Positions 52,957 through 61,081 of a stretch of 64,000 nucleotides of DNA are shown here, piece by piece. Where the stretch lies: positions 1 through 64,000 of the forward strand of contig CAZJAH010000005.1 of the NCBI GenBank assembly GCA_964544155.1, read 5' to 3'. The translations under genes and the position numbers were made by a program. The notes beneath the pieces are model-generated. The model searched no databases, was not told the origin of the DNA, and was given only the letters and a program-made list of their open reading frames with translations. How positions within the stretch are numbered: position 1 is the first letter of the stretch; every line of letters starts with the position of its first letter. Source of the stretch: CAZJAH01 sp964544155. GTDB lineage: Bacteria; Bacteroidota; Ignavibacteria; Kapaibacteriales; UBA2268.

Positions 52957-53162
52957 AATCTTATTATTGCTTCAACATAATGTAGTTACTAAATGATGAC
53001 GCAAGCAAAATTTAATTATTTAGGTATGCTTAAATTCGAGCCGCGTCACGCCGTATAAAGAGTACCTTTTGGTACAATTTGTTGGTTTAGTGGTTTTTCC
53101 ATTTGGAATTACTCCTTAATTTATTATATTGCTTTTAAACTTATCATATATAAGGTGACAAC

Positions 53163-53357
53163 ATGAAAGAACTTTACAAGCCCTGGACAAAAAAGTGGGT
53201 TGACCATGTGTTTCCCGAACATAAAGAAGAGATGCAGAAAGTCGGCGAAGCATACGCTAAGGCAGTCGAAAGAGACATGCCTAACGCATCGGATGAAAAG
53301 AAGCTTAATGAATTTCGCGTACGTATGAATTTTCATGCCCGGGCCGTTTTGTATTAG
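53163..53357 (+). CDS. Small hypothetical protein
   Basis: A 64-residue open reading frame that starts with ATG after a plausible GGTGA ribosome site and lies alone on the plus strand between the hydrolase and head-GIN genes. It is soluble, charged and helical, with an amphipathic helix EEMQKVGEAYAKAVERDMP and no cysteine, signal or membrane segment. I do not recognise it. Support is the strong start context and codon pattern; it may still be spurious. Confidence 0.5.
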   Translation: MKELYKPWTKKWVDHVFPEHKEEMQKVGEAYAKAVERDMPNASDEKKLNEFRVRMNFHARAVLY

Positions 53358-53507
53358 TTTATGCCAATTCTAAACCTTTGTTGAGGATCATTAACAAGAA
53401 GCTTTTTTTTTGAGCTGAAATGACGTAAAGATTAATAATAAGGAAACAAGGATAGCTTTCTTACGTATAATTCGCAAATATTTAATTGCAAATTATAGAG
53501 GTTTTGA

Positions 53508-54206
53508 ATGATAAGAGCAGTGCTTGTAATTTCTTTAATGATTTTCATTTCCGGATGTGACCCGGATGACGACTGCATAAGCGGAAATGGTAATTATGTG
53601 GTAGAAGAATACCGGCCGGGATATTTTGAAAATGTCAGCAATCCCTTTTCAGGGTCTGTCAGGCTTAAATCAGGTGATAGCAAAGTAAAAGTAAGCGCTG
53701 AAAGCAATCTGATTCATTACCTGGATATCCGCGCCGAAGGCGTTGATTTAAGGCTTGGCAGTGATGACATTTGCTTTAGCAGCCACGGAATAGACTTTAC
53801 TTTTTATTCTCCGGCTTATAAAGTACTTAACAATAATGGCAGCGCTGACTGGACTTCGGATTATCTGGAATTAGATCCGGTTATTATTTCGAATGGATCG
53901 GGCGATATCGAGCTTACTGGAGAATCGGATGAGCAGGATATCCGTTCTGCAGGATCGGGCGATATTGACCTTCGTAAAATGCCGGCAAATTCTGTTGATA
54001 TCGAAGTAAACGGTTCCGGTGATGTAAGCGTAATCGCGCGCGAATATGCTGAAGTAAAAATTAACGGCTCAGGTGATGTATCCATTGACAGCCTTTCGGG
54101 CATATTGAAGGTATTCATCAATGGCAGTGGTGATCTGTATTACAGCGGCAGTCCTGCCGAAAGTCATATCACCACAAACGGTTCGGGCAGAGTATACAGA
54201 AAATAA
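53508..54206 (+). CDS. Lipoprotein with head-GIN (DUF2807) domain
   Basis: 232-residue surface lipoprotein. The signal ends in a lipobox (FISGC). The domain has a right-handed parallel beta-helix signature, with repeated NGSGD/AGSGD turns at about 128-230 (SNGSGDIEL, SAGSGDIDL, VNGSGDVSV, INGSGDVSI, INGSGDLYY) as in the putative auto-transporter adhesin head-GIN domain. No enzyme motif was seen. It is its own transcription unit, with a bidirectional terminator shared with the superoxide dismutase operon. Confidence 0.87.
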   Translation: MIRAVLVISLMIFISGCDPDDDCISGNGNYVVEEYRPGYFENVSNPFSGSVRLKSGDSKVKVSAESNLIHYLDIRAEGVDLRLGSDDICFSSHGIDFTFYSPAYKVLNNNGSADWTSDYLELDPVIISNGSGDIELTGESDEQDIRSAGSGDIDLRKMPANSVDIEVNGSGDVSVIAREYAEVKINGSGDVSIDSLSGILKVFINGSGDLYYSGSPAESHITTNGSGRVYRK

Positions 54207-54219
54207 TTTATATTAAACA

Positions 54220-54251
54220 AAAATGCCGCGATGATTATAACGCGGCATTTT
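54220..54251. terminator. Bidirectional terminator between head-GIN and superoxide dismutase genes
   Basis: An 11-bp stem AAAATGCCGCG/CGCGGCATTTT around ten bases, with T-rich tails both ways, lies between two convergent stop codons. Confidence 0.88.
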
Positions 54252-54271
54252 CGCATAGCTTTTCTGTCTGA

Positions 54272-54988
54272 CTACTCTTCATGAACCTGGTAGTTCTTTG
54301 ACGCTTCCTCCCAGTTAACAACATTCCACCAATTATCAATATATTCGCCGCGTTTATTCTGGTACTTAAGGTAATAGGCGTGTTCCCAGACATCAAGGCA
54401 GATCAGGGGAACGGAGTCCTGCGTGAAGTATTTTTCATGGTTATGCACGGCAAAGATAACGAGCCGGTTATCTCTCGGCCTGTGCGCGAGAATGCCCCAA
54501 CCGCTGCCCTGCACTGTTTTGGCGGCCGCTCTGAACTGCGCCTTCATATTATCGAAACTTCCGAAGTCATTATTTATCTTCTGAGCGAGTATGCCTATAG
54601 GGCTTCCGCCGCCATTCGGTGACATAACAGACCAGAACAGCCTGTGCAGATAGTCACCGGCGCCGTTAAATGCAAGCTGGCGCGTCCAGTGCCCGGCCAT
54701 GGAATAATCGCCTGTTACTCTCATTTTTGCTAATGCTTCTTCGGCTTTGTTCAATCCGTTTACGTAACCCTGGTGGTGCATATCGTGATGCAGGCGCATG
54801 GTCTGCGCGTCTATGTATGGTTCAAGGGCGTCATAATCATAAGGTAGGGGCATTAATTCGTGTTTAGTTACTCTGCCGCCTTCATTTGATTGGGAATAAA
54901 GTTTGGAGCTCCCTGCTCCACCTCCTACCATTGCCGCGGCAGTAAGGCCTCCTGCTGCCGCAAGGAAATTACGTCGTTTTGAATCCAT
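54272..54988 (-). CDS. Fe/Mn superoxide dismutase with Tat signal
   Basis: 238-residue enzyme that converts superoxide to hydrogen peroxide and oxygen in the periplasm. The ATG at 54988 is preferred because a GGAG ribosome site lies six nt before it; the ATG at 55021 has none. The start SKRRNFLAAAGG is a twin-arginine signal. The four metal ligands are present: His in RLHHDMHHQ, His in YLHRLFW, Asp and His in CLDVWEHAYYL. The usual GHxNH segment reads GDYLH, so the first, non-ligand His is Asp. Follows a small exported gene on the same strand, perhaps co-transcribed. Confidence 0.9.
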   Translation of the reverse strand: MDSKRRNFLAAAGGLTAAAMVGGGAGSSKLYSQSNEGGRVTKHELMPLPYDYDALEPYIDAQTMRLHHDMHHQGYVNGLNKAEEALAKMRVTGDYSMAGHWTRQLAFNGAGDYLHRLFWSVMSPNGGGSPIGILAQKINNDFGSFDNMKAQFRAAAKTVQGSGWGILAHRPRDNRLVIFAVHNHEKYFTQDSVPLICLDVWEHAYYLKYQNKRGEYIDNWWNVVNWEEASKNYQVHEE

Positions 54989-55065
54989 AGAATACTCCGG
55001 TGAATATGAATAATTTTTCACCGAAATATATGAAATTTTGCGGATTATTAAAAATTTATTAATTA

Positions 55066-55536
55066 CTAGTCGAAATAAAATTCCGAAAGGTCGTCAAACC
55101 TCAGGTTTGTCACGATCCATCCTCTTTCAGGCGATCTGTAATAGGTAAAAATCCATCTGACCGGATAATCGGCATGAAGCCCGAGATAGTGCAGCTTAAA
55201 GAATGAATCCGTTACCCTCTCAGCCATAACAGGCTCAAAATCGAGAAGGCTGCCGTAGACTTCCATGGCTTTTTCAGTTTCAGCGATAAGCCTCCTGATT
55301 TTGTCCTTTTTCTCGGATAGAGGGCTCAGGTTGAGAATCTTGTCGTAAGCTTCGAAAATTTTTTCATCTCGAATGAGGTTAAAAAAGCGTTTTATTTTGA
55401 TATTAAGCTCTTCGGGAGCTTCACCGGCGGCAATTGCTTCGCCCATATCAACGGCGCCCTGGGCTCTATCCTGTGCCATGACTTTTACTGTAGTAAATAA
55501 AAGTAAAGCTATAATTGTTATCCTGAATATTGCCAT
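55066..55536 (-). CDS. Small exported protein, NTF2/DUF4019-like
   Basis: 156-residue exported protein of unknown function. The start is taken as the ATG at 55536 because it opens a clean signal peptide (MAIFRITIIALLLFTT, cut near VMAQ); a longer form to 55581 adds a basic stretch before the signal. The C-terminal pattern YYRSPERGWIVTNLRFDD resembles NTF2-like DUF4019/DUF3887 domains. It lies 44 nt upstream of the superoxide dismutase gene; a link with oxidative stress is possible only by position. Confidence 0.7.
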   Translation of the reverse strand: MAIFRITIIALLLFTTVKVMAQDRAQGAVDMGEAIAAGEAPEELNIKIKRFFNLIRDEKIFEAYDKILNLSPLSEKKDKIRRLIAETEKAMEVYGSLLDFEPVMAERVTDSFFKLHYLGLHADYPVRWIFTYYRSPERGWIVTNLRFDDLSEFYFD

Positions 55537-55595
55537 ATCATTATCCCGAAATTTTTTAAAACTCTTTTTTTTTGAACTCATTTTTTTATAAGCGC

Positions 55596-56351
55596 TTATA
55601 ATCCGGCTATCCGGCGCAGCTTGGTTATCTCTTTTCTGTTAAGGTACCGGTATTGGCCTCTTTTCATGCCTTTGGTAGTTAATGACGCAAAAATTTCGCG
55701 GTCAAGCTGCTTAACCTTATACCCGAAATGAGCGAAAATATTCTTCACTTCGTGATTTTTACCTTCGATAAGGGTTATGGTCACCTTCGACTTATCGTCA
55801 GGATTAATAAAAACTTCACAGGGAGATGTGATCATATCTTCAAGTTCCACTCCTTTGGCAATCTCGGCTGCATGATTGAATTGCAGTTCTTTATCAAGCA
55901 GGACTTTGTAAACGCGGGGTATCTTGTATCTCGGGTGGGTAAGCCTCTGGGTAAGCTCACCGTCGTTGGTGAGCAAAAGTACTCCTGTTGTGTTTCTGTC
56001 CAGCCTTCCTACGGGGAATAGCCTCTCCTTCCTTTTAACAATGTCGAGAACTGTCTTACGGTTCAGTTCGTCATCAGTTGTAGAGATATGGTCTTTGGGC
56101 TTATTTAGCAGTATATAAATATTATTCTTGTCTTCCTTAACAGGGTTTCCGTTAACTGTAACTAGGTCTCCGGGATGAACTCTGGCGCCCATTTCGGTGA
56201 CTTTTTTTCCGTTGATCTTAACAACGCCCTTGGCTATAAGCTCGTCTGCTTTACGGCGCGAAGTTAGCCCGGAATCCGCTATATACTTATTAAGCCTGAC
56301 TTCCTGCTTATCTGGCTCAATAATTTTTCTGCCGAATCTTCTCTTCTTCAT
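55596..56351 (-). CDS. Pseudouridine synthase (RluB/RsuA family)
   Basis: Makes pseudouridine in ribosomal RNA; 251 residues. An N-terminal S4 RNA-binding domain (VRLNKYIADSGLTSRRKADE, about 17-65) is followed by the catalytic domain with GRLDRNTTGVLLLTNDG (catalytic Asp) and a C-terminal LIEGKNHEVKNIFAHFG segment. The RluB/RsuA branch cannot be separated with certainty; RluB-like is favoured by the length. Single gene, with its start about 60 bp from the stop of the MetS-like gene. Confidence 0.92.
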   Translation of the reverse strand: MKKRRFGRKIIEPDKQEVRLNKYIADSGLTSRRKADELIAKGVVKINGKKVTEMGARVHPGDLVTVNGNPVKEDKNNIYILLNKPKDHISTTDDELNRKTVLDIVKRKERLFPVGRLDRNTTGVLLLTNDGELTQRLTHPRYKIPRVYKVLLDKELQFNHAAEIAKGVELEDMITSPCEVFINPDDKSKVTITLIEGKNHEVKNIFAHFGYKVKQLDREIFASLTTKGMKRGQYRYLNRKEITKLRRIAGL

Positions 56352-56413
56352 TATCCTTTTAAACCGCTATTACAAATTGATTAGAGAAGTATCTAAGGCC
56401 TTAATATTATAAT

Positions 56414-56569
56414 CTATACTTCCGGATTCTCTTCAAAAATTTTATTATCTTCTTCGAGATCGACTTTAGCTGTCATTACCTTATAGACGCAGAATCCTGT
56501 AAGAGCAAATACGCTTCCCCAGGCAATTATCAGGAAGATTATTCCTTCGGTTGTTAAATGTTCGAACAT
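56414..56569 (-). CDS. Small subunit of NSS transporter (MetS-like)
   Basis: A 51-residue membrane peptide that starts 15 nt after the stop of the NSS transporter gene. It has one hydrophobic helix (about 9-27, GIIFLIIAWGSVFALTGFC), followed by an acidic cytoplasmic tail (KVDLEEDNKIFEENPEV). This matches the MetS-type small subunit that accompanies MetP in methionine/alanine uptake (known in Corynebacterium). The size, topology and position fit. Too short for most gene callers. Confidence 0.75.
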   Translation of the reverse strand: MFEHLTTEGIIFLIIAWGSVFALTGFCVYKVMTAKVDLEEDNKIFEENPEV

Positions 56570-56584
56570 ATTCAAGGCTCCCGG

Positions 56585-58147
56585 TTATTTATTTATAAAA
56601 TGTTCGTATGTCGGTTTATTTCTTTTCCATGCAACTGCTATCATAATAAGCAGTCCCACTGCCAGCAGAAACATGAATGCACGGGCGGCCCAGCGGTAGG
56701 GAACATCTTCCGCGGCTACGCCTTCCATCATGAGTACTCCGATCGCGTCCTGATAAGTCCAGAATACAAGTATTAATATAAGGTATATCGGTGTTACCCA
56801 TTTGATTATATAATAGAAAAATTTTGGAACTTTTATATCAGCGCCGTGGTTAATTTCAATCCAGGCCTTATCCATTCCGAAAAGCCAGGCAAATACAATT
56901 ACTTCAACCAAAGCCACAATAACAAGGCCGAATGTACCCGCCCAGTAATCCAGCTCTTCAAGAAATCCGTACTGAAGGAATAACACAACAAGGTTTACGG
57001 AAATAAAGACAAGTATGCCTATTGCTATAGTTGCTTTTTTATGGCTGAAATTAAACTGCTCTTTTAAGAATGATATCATAGGCTGGGCCATGGCCACGGA
57101 TGAAGTTATCCCCGCAAAAAAGAGCAGGAAAAACCAGAGGAATCCGATAAATTCCCCAAAGGGTATCTTTTGGAATATAATTGCCATCGAGACAAATCCC
57201 AGGTTGTAAGCTCCGCCCTCGGCTATCTGCTGAGTCATGGCCACTCCGAAGAAAGCCACGGCAACCGGAATTGCTATTGTTCCTCCGAGAACGACTTCTG
57301 TAAATTCATTCAGGGTAGCAGTGGAAAGCCCCGAGAGAACAATATCGTTATTCTCACGGAGATAGCTGGCGTAAGCCTGAAGAGTCCCCATTCCCACACT
57401 CAGAGTAAAGAATACCTGCCCGGCCGCGGCAAGCCATATCTTTGAATCGCTCAGCAGCTCGAATTTGGGATTCCATATAAAAGCAAAACCTTTACCTGTA
57501 CTCCAGTCAGGATGTACATATGGATCGGGCGTGCCGATAGTAAATACCCATACAGCCAAAACGGCACCAAAAAGTAAAAGCATGGGCATGGCTATTTTGG
57601 CGAATATCTCTATGCCCTTGCTCAGGCCGCGCAACAGCACATAGAAATTCAGAGCTAATGTTATTAACAGGAATAAATACGCGGTTTGCAGTCCACTGAA
57701 GTATCCGTTTTCTTCACCCTGATAGCTTGTAAGAAAGGAACTCATATCGTTTAGCGAAGCCAATCCGAAGTACTGTTTGGTAATTGAAAAAAAGCTGAAG
57801 CCCAGGCACCAGGATTCAATGTAAGTGTAATATATCATTATAATGGTAGATACAAAAAGCCCGACCATACCGAGGTATTTGGCGGCGGGGTTATTCCATA
57901 GAGAATCGAGCATACCGGGCAGGCTGCCATGATTGTATTTGCCGCCGTGCCTTCCGATGGCCCATTCTACCCACATAAGCGGTATGGCCAGTAAAATAAA
58001 CGCGATAAAATATGGTATCATAAAAGCGCCGCCACCATTTTGCGCGGCTTGTACAGGAAACCTCAGGAAATTGCCCAGGCCGACCGCGTTACCTGCCATA
58101 GCCAGTATCAGGCCAATACGGCTTCCCCATTGTTCACGCTGTTCCAT
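56585..58147 (-). CDS. Sodium-dependent amino-acid transporter (NSS family, MetP-like)
   Basis: Neurotransmitter:sodium symporter of 520 residues with about 12 helices. The first segment has WGSRIGLILAMAGNAVGLGN (helix 1, with the unwound AGNAVGLGN substrate/sodium site) and FLRFPVQAAQNGGGAFMIPY, which are diagnostic. It is followed by a MetS-like small subunit 15 nt away. Methionine and small neutral amino acids are the likely substrates by analogy with MetPS. A promoter for the pair would lie in the long spacer to the right. Confidence 0.92.
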   Translation of the reverse strand: MEQREQWGSRIGLILAMAGNAVGLGNFLRFPVQAAQNGGGAFMIPYFIAFILLAIPLMWVEWAIGRHGGKYNHGSLPGMLDSLWNNPAAKYLGMVGLFVSTIIMIYYTYIESWCLGFSFFSITKQYFGLASLNDMSSFLTSYQGEENGYFSGLQTAYLFLLITLALNFYVLLRGLSKGIEIFAKIAMPMLLLFGAVLAVWVFTIGTPDPYVHPDWSTGKGFAFIWNPKFELLSDSKIWLAAAGQVFFTLSVGMGTLQAYASYLRENNDIVLSGLSTATLNEFTEVVLGGTIAIPVAVAFFGVAMTQQIAEGGAYNLGFVSMAIIFQKIPFGEFIGFLWFFLLFFAGITSSVAMAQPMISFLKEQFNFSHKKATIAIGILVFISVNLVVLFLQYGFLEELDYWAGTFGLVIVALVEVIVFAWLFGMDKAWIEINHGADIKVPKFFYYIIKWVTPIYLILILVFWTYQDAIGVLMMEGVAAEDVPYRWAARAFMFLLAVGLLIMIAVAWKRNKPTYEHFINK

Positions 58148-58502
58148 TTATCAATGCCCCTCTAATCGGTTTCAACATGAATTGGACATCAAATAAACCG
58201 GATACAATGAAAAATAAATACAGAATAGGGCTGAAGTCTATTCTTCATGCTGCTTTTTTAAGTATGCCGGAATATTAATGTAAGTACAAAGGTAACAAAA
58301 AAATTTAACAGACTGTTAATTAATTTCAAAACTTTTATGATTTCACTTGTTTTTTTCATTAACCATAGATTAGCGCCCCTGCCTTTCATTAATCTTTCAT
58401 CAAAAAATAATTTTTAGATAAGTTAATAAATATTTAATTTAATGTTAGCGTACAGTTAAGAAATATCTTTTTATTTAGTAAAATTAATAATTGAGAAAAG
58501 TT
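58148..58502. promoter_or_regulatory. Divergent spacer between NSS transporter and arylsulfotransferase genes
   Basis: An AT-rich spacer that must hold the promoters of both genes. Apart from A/T-rich tracts and a GAGA ribosome-site-like sequence before the plus-strand ATG (58503), I see no hairpin, dyad or RNA gene that I can support. Confidence 0.4.
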
Positions 58503-60065
58503 ATGAAAAAAATTCTCCCATTTCTGATCGTATTAATCATATTTGGATGTGATGAAGACAATCCTGCAAATGTCAGGCAAGCTAAACAAATCGAATTATC
58601 AGAATTTACCGAATCAAGTATTCATACCGAGCTAAACAAATTCGAAATAGCTCCTTTAACAGTCAATATTTCAGTTTGGGGTAAGATTGATGCCATGCTT
58701 GAACTCCGCGTTATCGATGATATGGATAAAAGAGTGCAAAAAGAATCAGTTATAGCTGATGATACAACAGAGTTTACTTTTCTTGGCCTCTTCCCTGGAA
58801 AGGAGAATTTTATCGAACTGAAATTCATCAGGGGTAACGGAGATTACGCTCTTGATACCGTTTCGGTTACGACCGATCCCCTGCCAGAATTTATGCCCGA
58901 CGTTAGTATTGTTACTCCGGGATCAGATAATATTGAACCCGGCTGGAATTTATGCAATTTCAGCATTCGTGAGAATAACACACATCATTCATATCCTTAT
59001 GCCTTCGATAAATACGGTAATGTCCGCTGGTATATGGATGTAAACTTCTATAATAACTTTGTATTCCCAATCGAACTGACCCCTGATAAAACCCTGCTAT
59101 TCGGATATGGCAATTATATCTGGGAAGCAGATCTTTCCGGTGAGATAGTCAAAGAAATTCACCTGCCCGAAGTAGGGAACATACATCACGACATAATCAA
59201 ACTGGATAACGGCAATTATATAGTATCTGTAGCCATGGGAGGAACAGTAATTGACTCAAGCGGCAATACAATTGAAACTATGGATGACAATGTTATAGAA
59301 GTTGATCAAAGCGGCGCTATTCTGACGACCTGGGATCTCAGGGAAATTCTTGATATAGACAGGTATGATATAGTACAAAACCCTCAAGACTGGTTCCATA
59401 TGAATGCTATTGCTTATGATGCTTCCGATCATAGCCTGATTATTTCGGGCAGGCATCAGGGAGTTATTAAAGTTGACTGGAATAATAATTTAAAATGGAT
59501 CATGTCCCCTCACAGGGGATGGGGTAAATCAGGAAGGGACGGAACCGGGCCCGACACAAAGCCTTATCTTCTGACAGCAGTTGACGGAGCCGCTAATCCA
59601 TACAATGAAAATGTACAGTCAGGAACTGAGAATATCAGTGAATTTGAATGGCCATGGGGACAGCATGATCCTGAACTTCTTCCTAACGGCAATATAATTA
59701 TATTCGATAACGGCACAAACAGAAACTTCGGTATGTTCGATCAAAATACGAATTATTCCAGGATGGTAGAATATAAGATCGATGAAGAAAACATGACAAT
59801 CCATCAGGTGTGGTCTTATGGCAGGGAAAGAGGAAATGAACTCTTTTCTCCTATAGTAAGCGCGGTATCATATCTGCCGGAAACACAGAATTATTTGTTC
59901 GTACCCGGTGTACTTAATAATTTTAACGAAGCCGGAATTATTGAGATAGAACCGGCTACCAAGCAGGTAGTCTTCGAAGCCAGAATGCTGATCAAACATC
60001 TTTACGGAAGCAACGACTGGGGTAATTTTGATCTTACTTACAGGATTACAAGAGTAAAAATCTAA
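58503..60065 (+). CDS. Aryl-sulfate sulfotransferase family lipoprotein
   Basis: 520-residue predicted lipoprotein (signal, lipobox IIFGC) of the arylsulfotransferase (ASST) family, which moves sulfate from a phenolic sulfate to another phenol without PAPS. The six-bladed propeller motifs are visible: NIHHDIIKLDNGNYIVS, DWFHMNAIAYD, SGRHQGVIKVDW, PWGQHDPELLPNGNIIIFDNG and the closing VSYLPETQNYLFVPG. Conserved His residues lie in the IHHD, HMNA and GQHD motifs. The ATG at 58503 is preferred over the TTG at 58491. No DsbL/DsbI-like partner genes are adjacent, so this is an orphan copy. Confidence 0.85.
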   Translation: MKKILPFLIVLIIFGCDEDNPANVRQAKQIELSEFTESSIHTELNKFEIAPLTVNISVWGKIDAMLELRVIDDMDKRVQKESVIADDTTEFTFLGLFPGKENFIELKFIRGNGDYALDTVSVTTDPLPEFMPDVSIVTPGSDNIEPGWNLCNFSIRENNTHHSYPYAFDKYGNVRWYMDVNFYNNFVFPIELTPDKTLLFGYGNYIWEADLSGEIVKEIHLPEVGNIHHDIIKLDNGNYIVSVAMGGTVIDSSGNTIETMDDNVIEVDQSGAILTTWDLREILDIDRYDIVQNPQDWFHMNAIAYDASDHSLIISGRHQGVIKVDWNNNLKWIMSPHRGWGKSGRDGTGPDTKPYLLTAVDGAANPYNENVQSGTENISEFEWPWGQHDPELLPNGNIIIFDNGTNRNFGMFDQNTNYSRMVEYKIDEENMTIHQVWSYGRERGNELFSPIVSAVSYLPETQNYLFVPGVLNNFNEAGIIEIEPATKQVVFEARMLIKHLYGSNDWGNFDLTYRITRVKI

Positions 60066-60382
60066 AAAAATTTAAATCAGGCTTAAACTAAGCCCCTACC
60101 TTATTAAAAATCAGCGCCGGAGTAATTTCCGGCGTTTTTTTACTTACCATTAATATCGGGTTGCTGACGATAATACCGGGATATTACCGATAAATCAACC
60201 TGCTGACTATTATTAAATTAACTTTGCAGAATTTTTTTAATAATCAGTTAATTTCTTATAAGGGATTATCAGATAATTTTATTATTTTGAGCGTCAGGTA
60301 AGGCTGATTTGGATGATTTTCCGGCTTGATTTCGGCTTTGCCGCTAAGGCATCTTTATTATTCAAAAACAATTCAGGGTACT
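60066..60382. promoter_or_regulatory. Spacer and promoter region upstream of sdhCAB
   Basis: Contains the arylsulfotransferase terminator (60115-60141) and then an AT-rich stretch that must carry the sdh promoter. A TATTTTG sequence near 60281 is a near-match to the -7 consensus, not a full one. No RNA gene recognised. Confidence 0.4.
60115..60141 (+). terminator. Rho-independent terminator after arylsulfotransferase
   Basis: CGCCGGA and TCCGGCG form a 7-bp stem around a six-base loop, followed by seven T. Confidence 0.92.
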
Positions 60383-61081
60383 ATGGGACTAACAAACTTC
60401 CTGAAATCATCATTACTGAGCAAGTTTGTCATGGCTGTGACGGGCATCATTCTTGTAGCTTACATTATAGGCCACACACTGGGTAATCTCCAGTTCTATC
60501 TGGGGCCGGATGTTATTAACGCATATGCCAGTTTCTTGCGCGGTACAGGAGAACTGCTTTGGGTTGTACGCTTTGTACTTTTCGCGGCTGTAATTTTGCA
60601 TATCATAACCTCTATAAGGTTATCTATGCTAAACCAATCGTCAGGCGGCAAGTATAATGTCAGGCAATATGTAAAAACAAGAATTTACTCACGCACAATG
60701 CTTGTGACGGGTATTACCATCGCCGCTTTTGTAGTATATCATATACTGCATTTCACAACCGGTGATATTGATCCCAGCAATCACGGGCTTGTTGATCATT
60801 ACGGGCCTAATAACTTATTCGAAAGGCATGATCTTTACTACAATATGGTTATGAGCTTCCGCCAGCCGCTAATATCGGCAATCTACATAATCGGAGTGCT
60901 GGGAGTAGGTTTCCATCTTATGCATGGCTCAAAAAGTTTTTTCCAGACCCTGGGCATTACCGGGCCGAAATTCACTCCGGCCATGGACAAAATCAGCCTG
61001 GCGTTCGGTGCGATCATTGCCTTATTATTAATTTCAATTCCGGTTTCTGTGTTATTAGGACTGGTAGGAGGTGAATTATGA
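60383..61081 (+). CDS. sdhC: Succinate dehydrogenase/fumarate reductase cytochrome b subunit
   Basis: Membrane anchor of complex II, a single b-type cytochrome subunit of 232 residues. The start is the ATG at 60383, which begins [18 protein letters not shown]; upstream codons would add an unlikely N-terminus. Five helices are visible, with histidines in [16 protein letters not shown] and GFHLMHG, suitable for the two hemes of the Wolinella/Bacillus-type subunit. It overlaps sdhA (ATGA). This three-subunit layout is typical of Bacteroidota and relatives. Confidence 0.9.
   Translation: MGLTNFLKSSLLSKFVMAVTGIILVAYIIGHTLGNLQFYLGPDVINAYASFLRGTGELLWVVRFVLFAAVILHIITSIRLSMLNQSSGGKYNVRQYVKTRIYSRTMLVTGITIAAFVVYHILHFTTGDIDPSNHGLVDHYGPNNLFERHDLYYNMVMSFRQPLISAIYIIGVLGVGFHLMHGSKSFFQTLGITGPKFTPAMDKISLAFGAIIALLLISIPVSVLLGLVGGEL

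Noticed and set aside
53062..53075. Short GTACC-TTTT-GGTAC hairpin upstream of the 64-residue gene
   Set aside because: Only five base pairs without a T tail; too weak to call a terminator or operator.
53881..54206. Possible DNA tandem repeat in the head-GIN gene
   Set aside because: The repetition is in the protein turns (NGSGD) only; the DNA copies differ, so it is a structural repeat, not a DNA repeat.
54989..55021. Eleven-residue longer N-terminus for the superoxide dismutase
   Set aside because: The longer start has no ribosome site, while the shorter one has GGAG at the right distance and puts the twin-arginine motif at the N-terminus.
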